Source: a virus
Virus record (IMG/VR): IMGVR_UViG_3300008217_000120
Coordinates: 1-21,079 of that record
DNA: 21,079 nt
Direction: 5' to 3' (one strand)
In this document: positions 21,043 to 21,079 of the stretch, one piece after another
How the letters are laid out: each line of letters begins with the position of its first letter
How positions within the stretch are numbered: the first letter of the stretch is position 1
Position numbers and translations under genes: made by a program
Notes under the pieces: generated by a model
Told to the model about the DNA's origin: nothing
The model's database searches: none
The model's input: only the letters and a program-made list of their open reading frames with translations

Positions 21043-21079
21043 GCACGAGCGCGGGCACGAGCGCGGGCACGAGCGCGGG
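21043..21079. repeat. 12-bp tandem repeat at the window edge
   Basis: Three perfect copies of GCACGAGCGCGG followed by one more G, running into the edge. On the minus strand one frame reads as Arg-Ala repeats and then WSLALATVMKTQANASTF before a stop at 20985-20987, so it could be the 3' end of an upstream basic protein. Another frame reads Pro-Ala-Leu-Val repeats. The evidence does not decide between coding and non-coding. Confidence 0.85.

Noticed and set aside
1-21079. Defence island, toxin, integrase, tRNA or auxiliary metabolic gene
   Set aside because: I looked on both strands and found only morphogenesis genes, small accessory proteins and unrecognised virion-cluster proteins; nothing supports these classes.

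Overview
The window is most consistent with part of a tailed double-stranded DNA phage or prophage: an almost gap-free virion morphogenesis module with every credible gene on the minus strand, so transcription runs from high to low coordinates. I recognise the terminase subunits, portal, HK97-fold major capsid protein, a scaffold-like protein, a decoration-like protein, a head-tail adaptor, a beta-propeller tail protein and a tail fibre. There is no tape measure, major tail tube, sheath or baseplate gene. With the adaptor + beta-propeller + fibre set, this suggests a short-tailed (podovirus-like) particle, although the window could simply stop short of other tail genes. No integrase, lysis, replication, tRNA or host marker gene is present, so the host cannot be named; the start sites show ordinary bacterial Shine-Dalgarno motifs (AGGAGG-like).

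Layout in the direction of transcription. 21079-20821: non-coding or edge DNA with a 12-bp tandem repeat at the very edge and a 32-bp direct repeat. 20820-19881: a TerS-like HTH protein, a zinc-ribbon protein and two tiny basic proteins. 19879-16550: portal with an unusual repeat- and Pro/Gly-rich C-terminal extension, followed by the large terminase. 16550-13930: three genes of unrecognised function; the first two are clear paralogues. 13926-8284: one 1880-residue virion-associated protein with a polyvalent-protein-like region. 8235-5749: scaffold-like protein, major capsid protein and decoration-like protein, then a strong hairpin. 5697-4397: a second zinc ribbon, a 71-residue protein and the head-tail adaptor. 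4394-1: beta-propeller protein, a small beta protein, the tail fibre and the beginning of a small fibre-associated protein cut by the window edge.

Working model: TerS and TerL package DNA through the portal into a procapsid built from the capsid protein on the scaffold; the decoration-like protein coats the shell; adaptor and beta-propeller close the portal and form a short tail tube; the fibre binds the host. The giant protein and the paralogous trio lie between the packaging and capsid genes and are probably particle components (perhaps internal or ejected), but this is inference.

Most notable: an exact 33-bp, in-frame sequence shared by the capsid gene and the giant gene; the portal's C-terminal helical repeats; the tandem paralogues downstream of terL; a TerS start that looks borrowed from the neighbouring zinc-ribbon gene; and the repeats at the upstream edge. 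I see no defence system, CRISPR array or toxin cassette.
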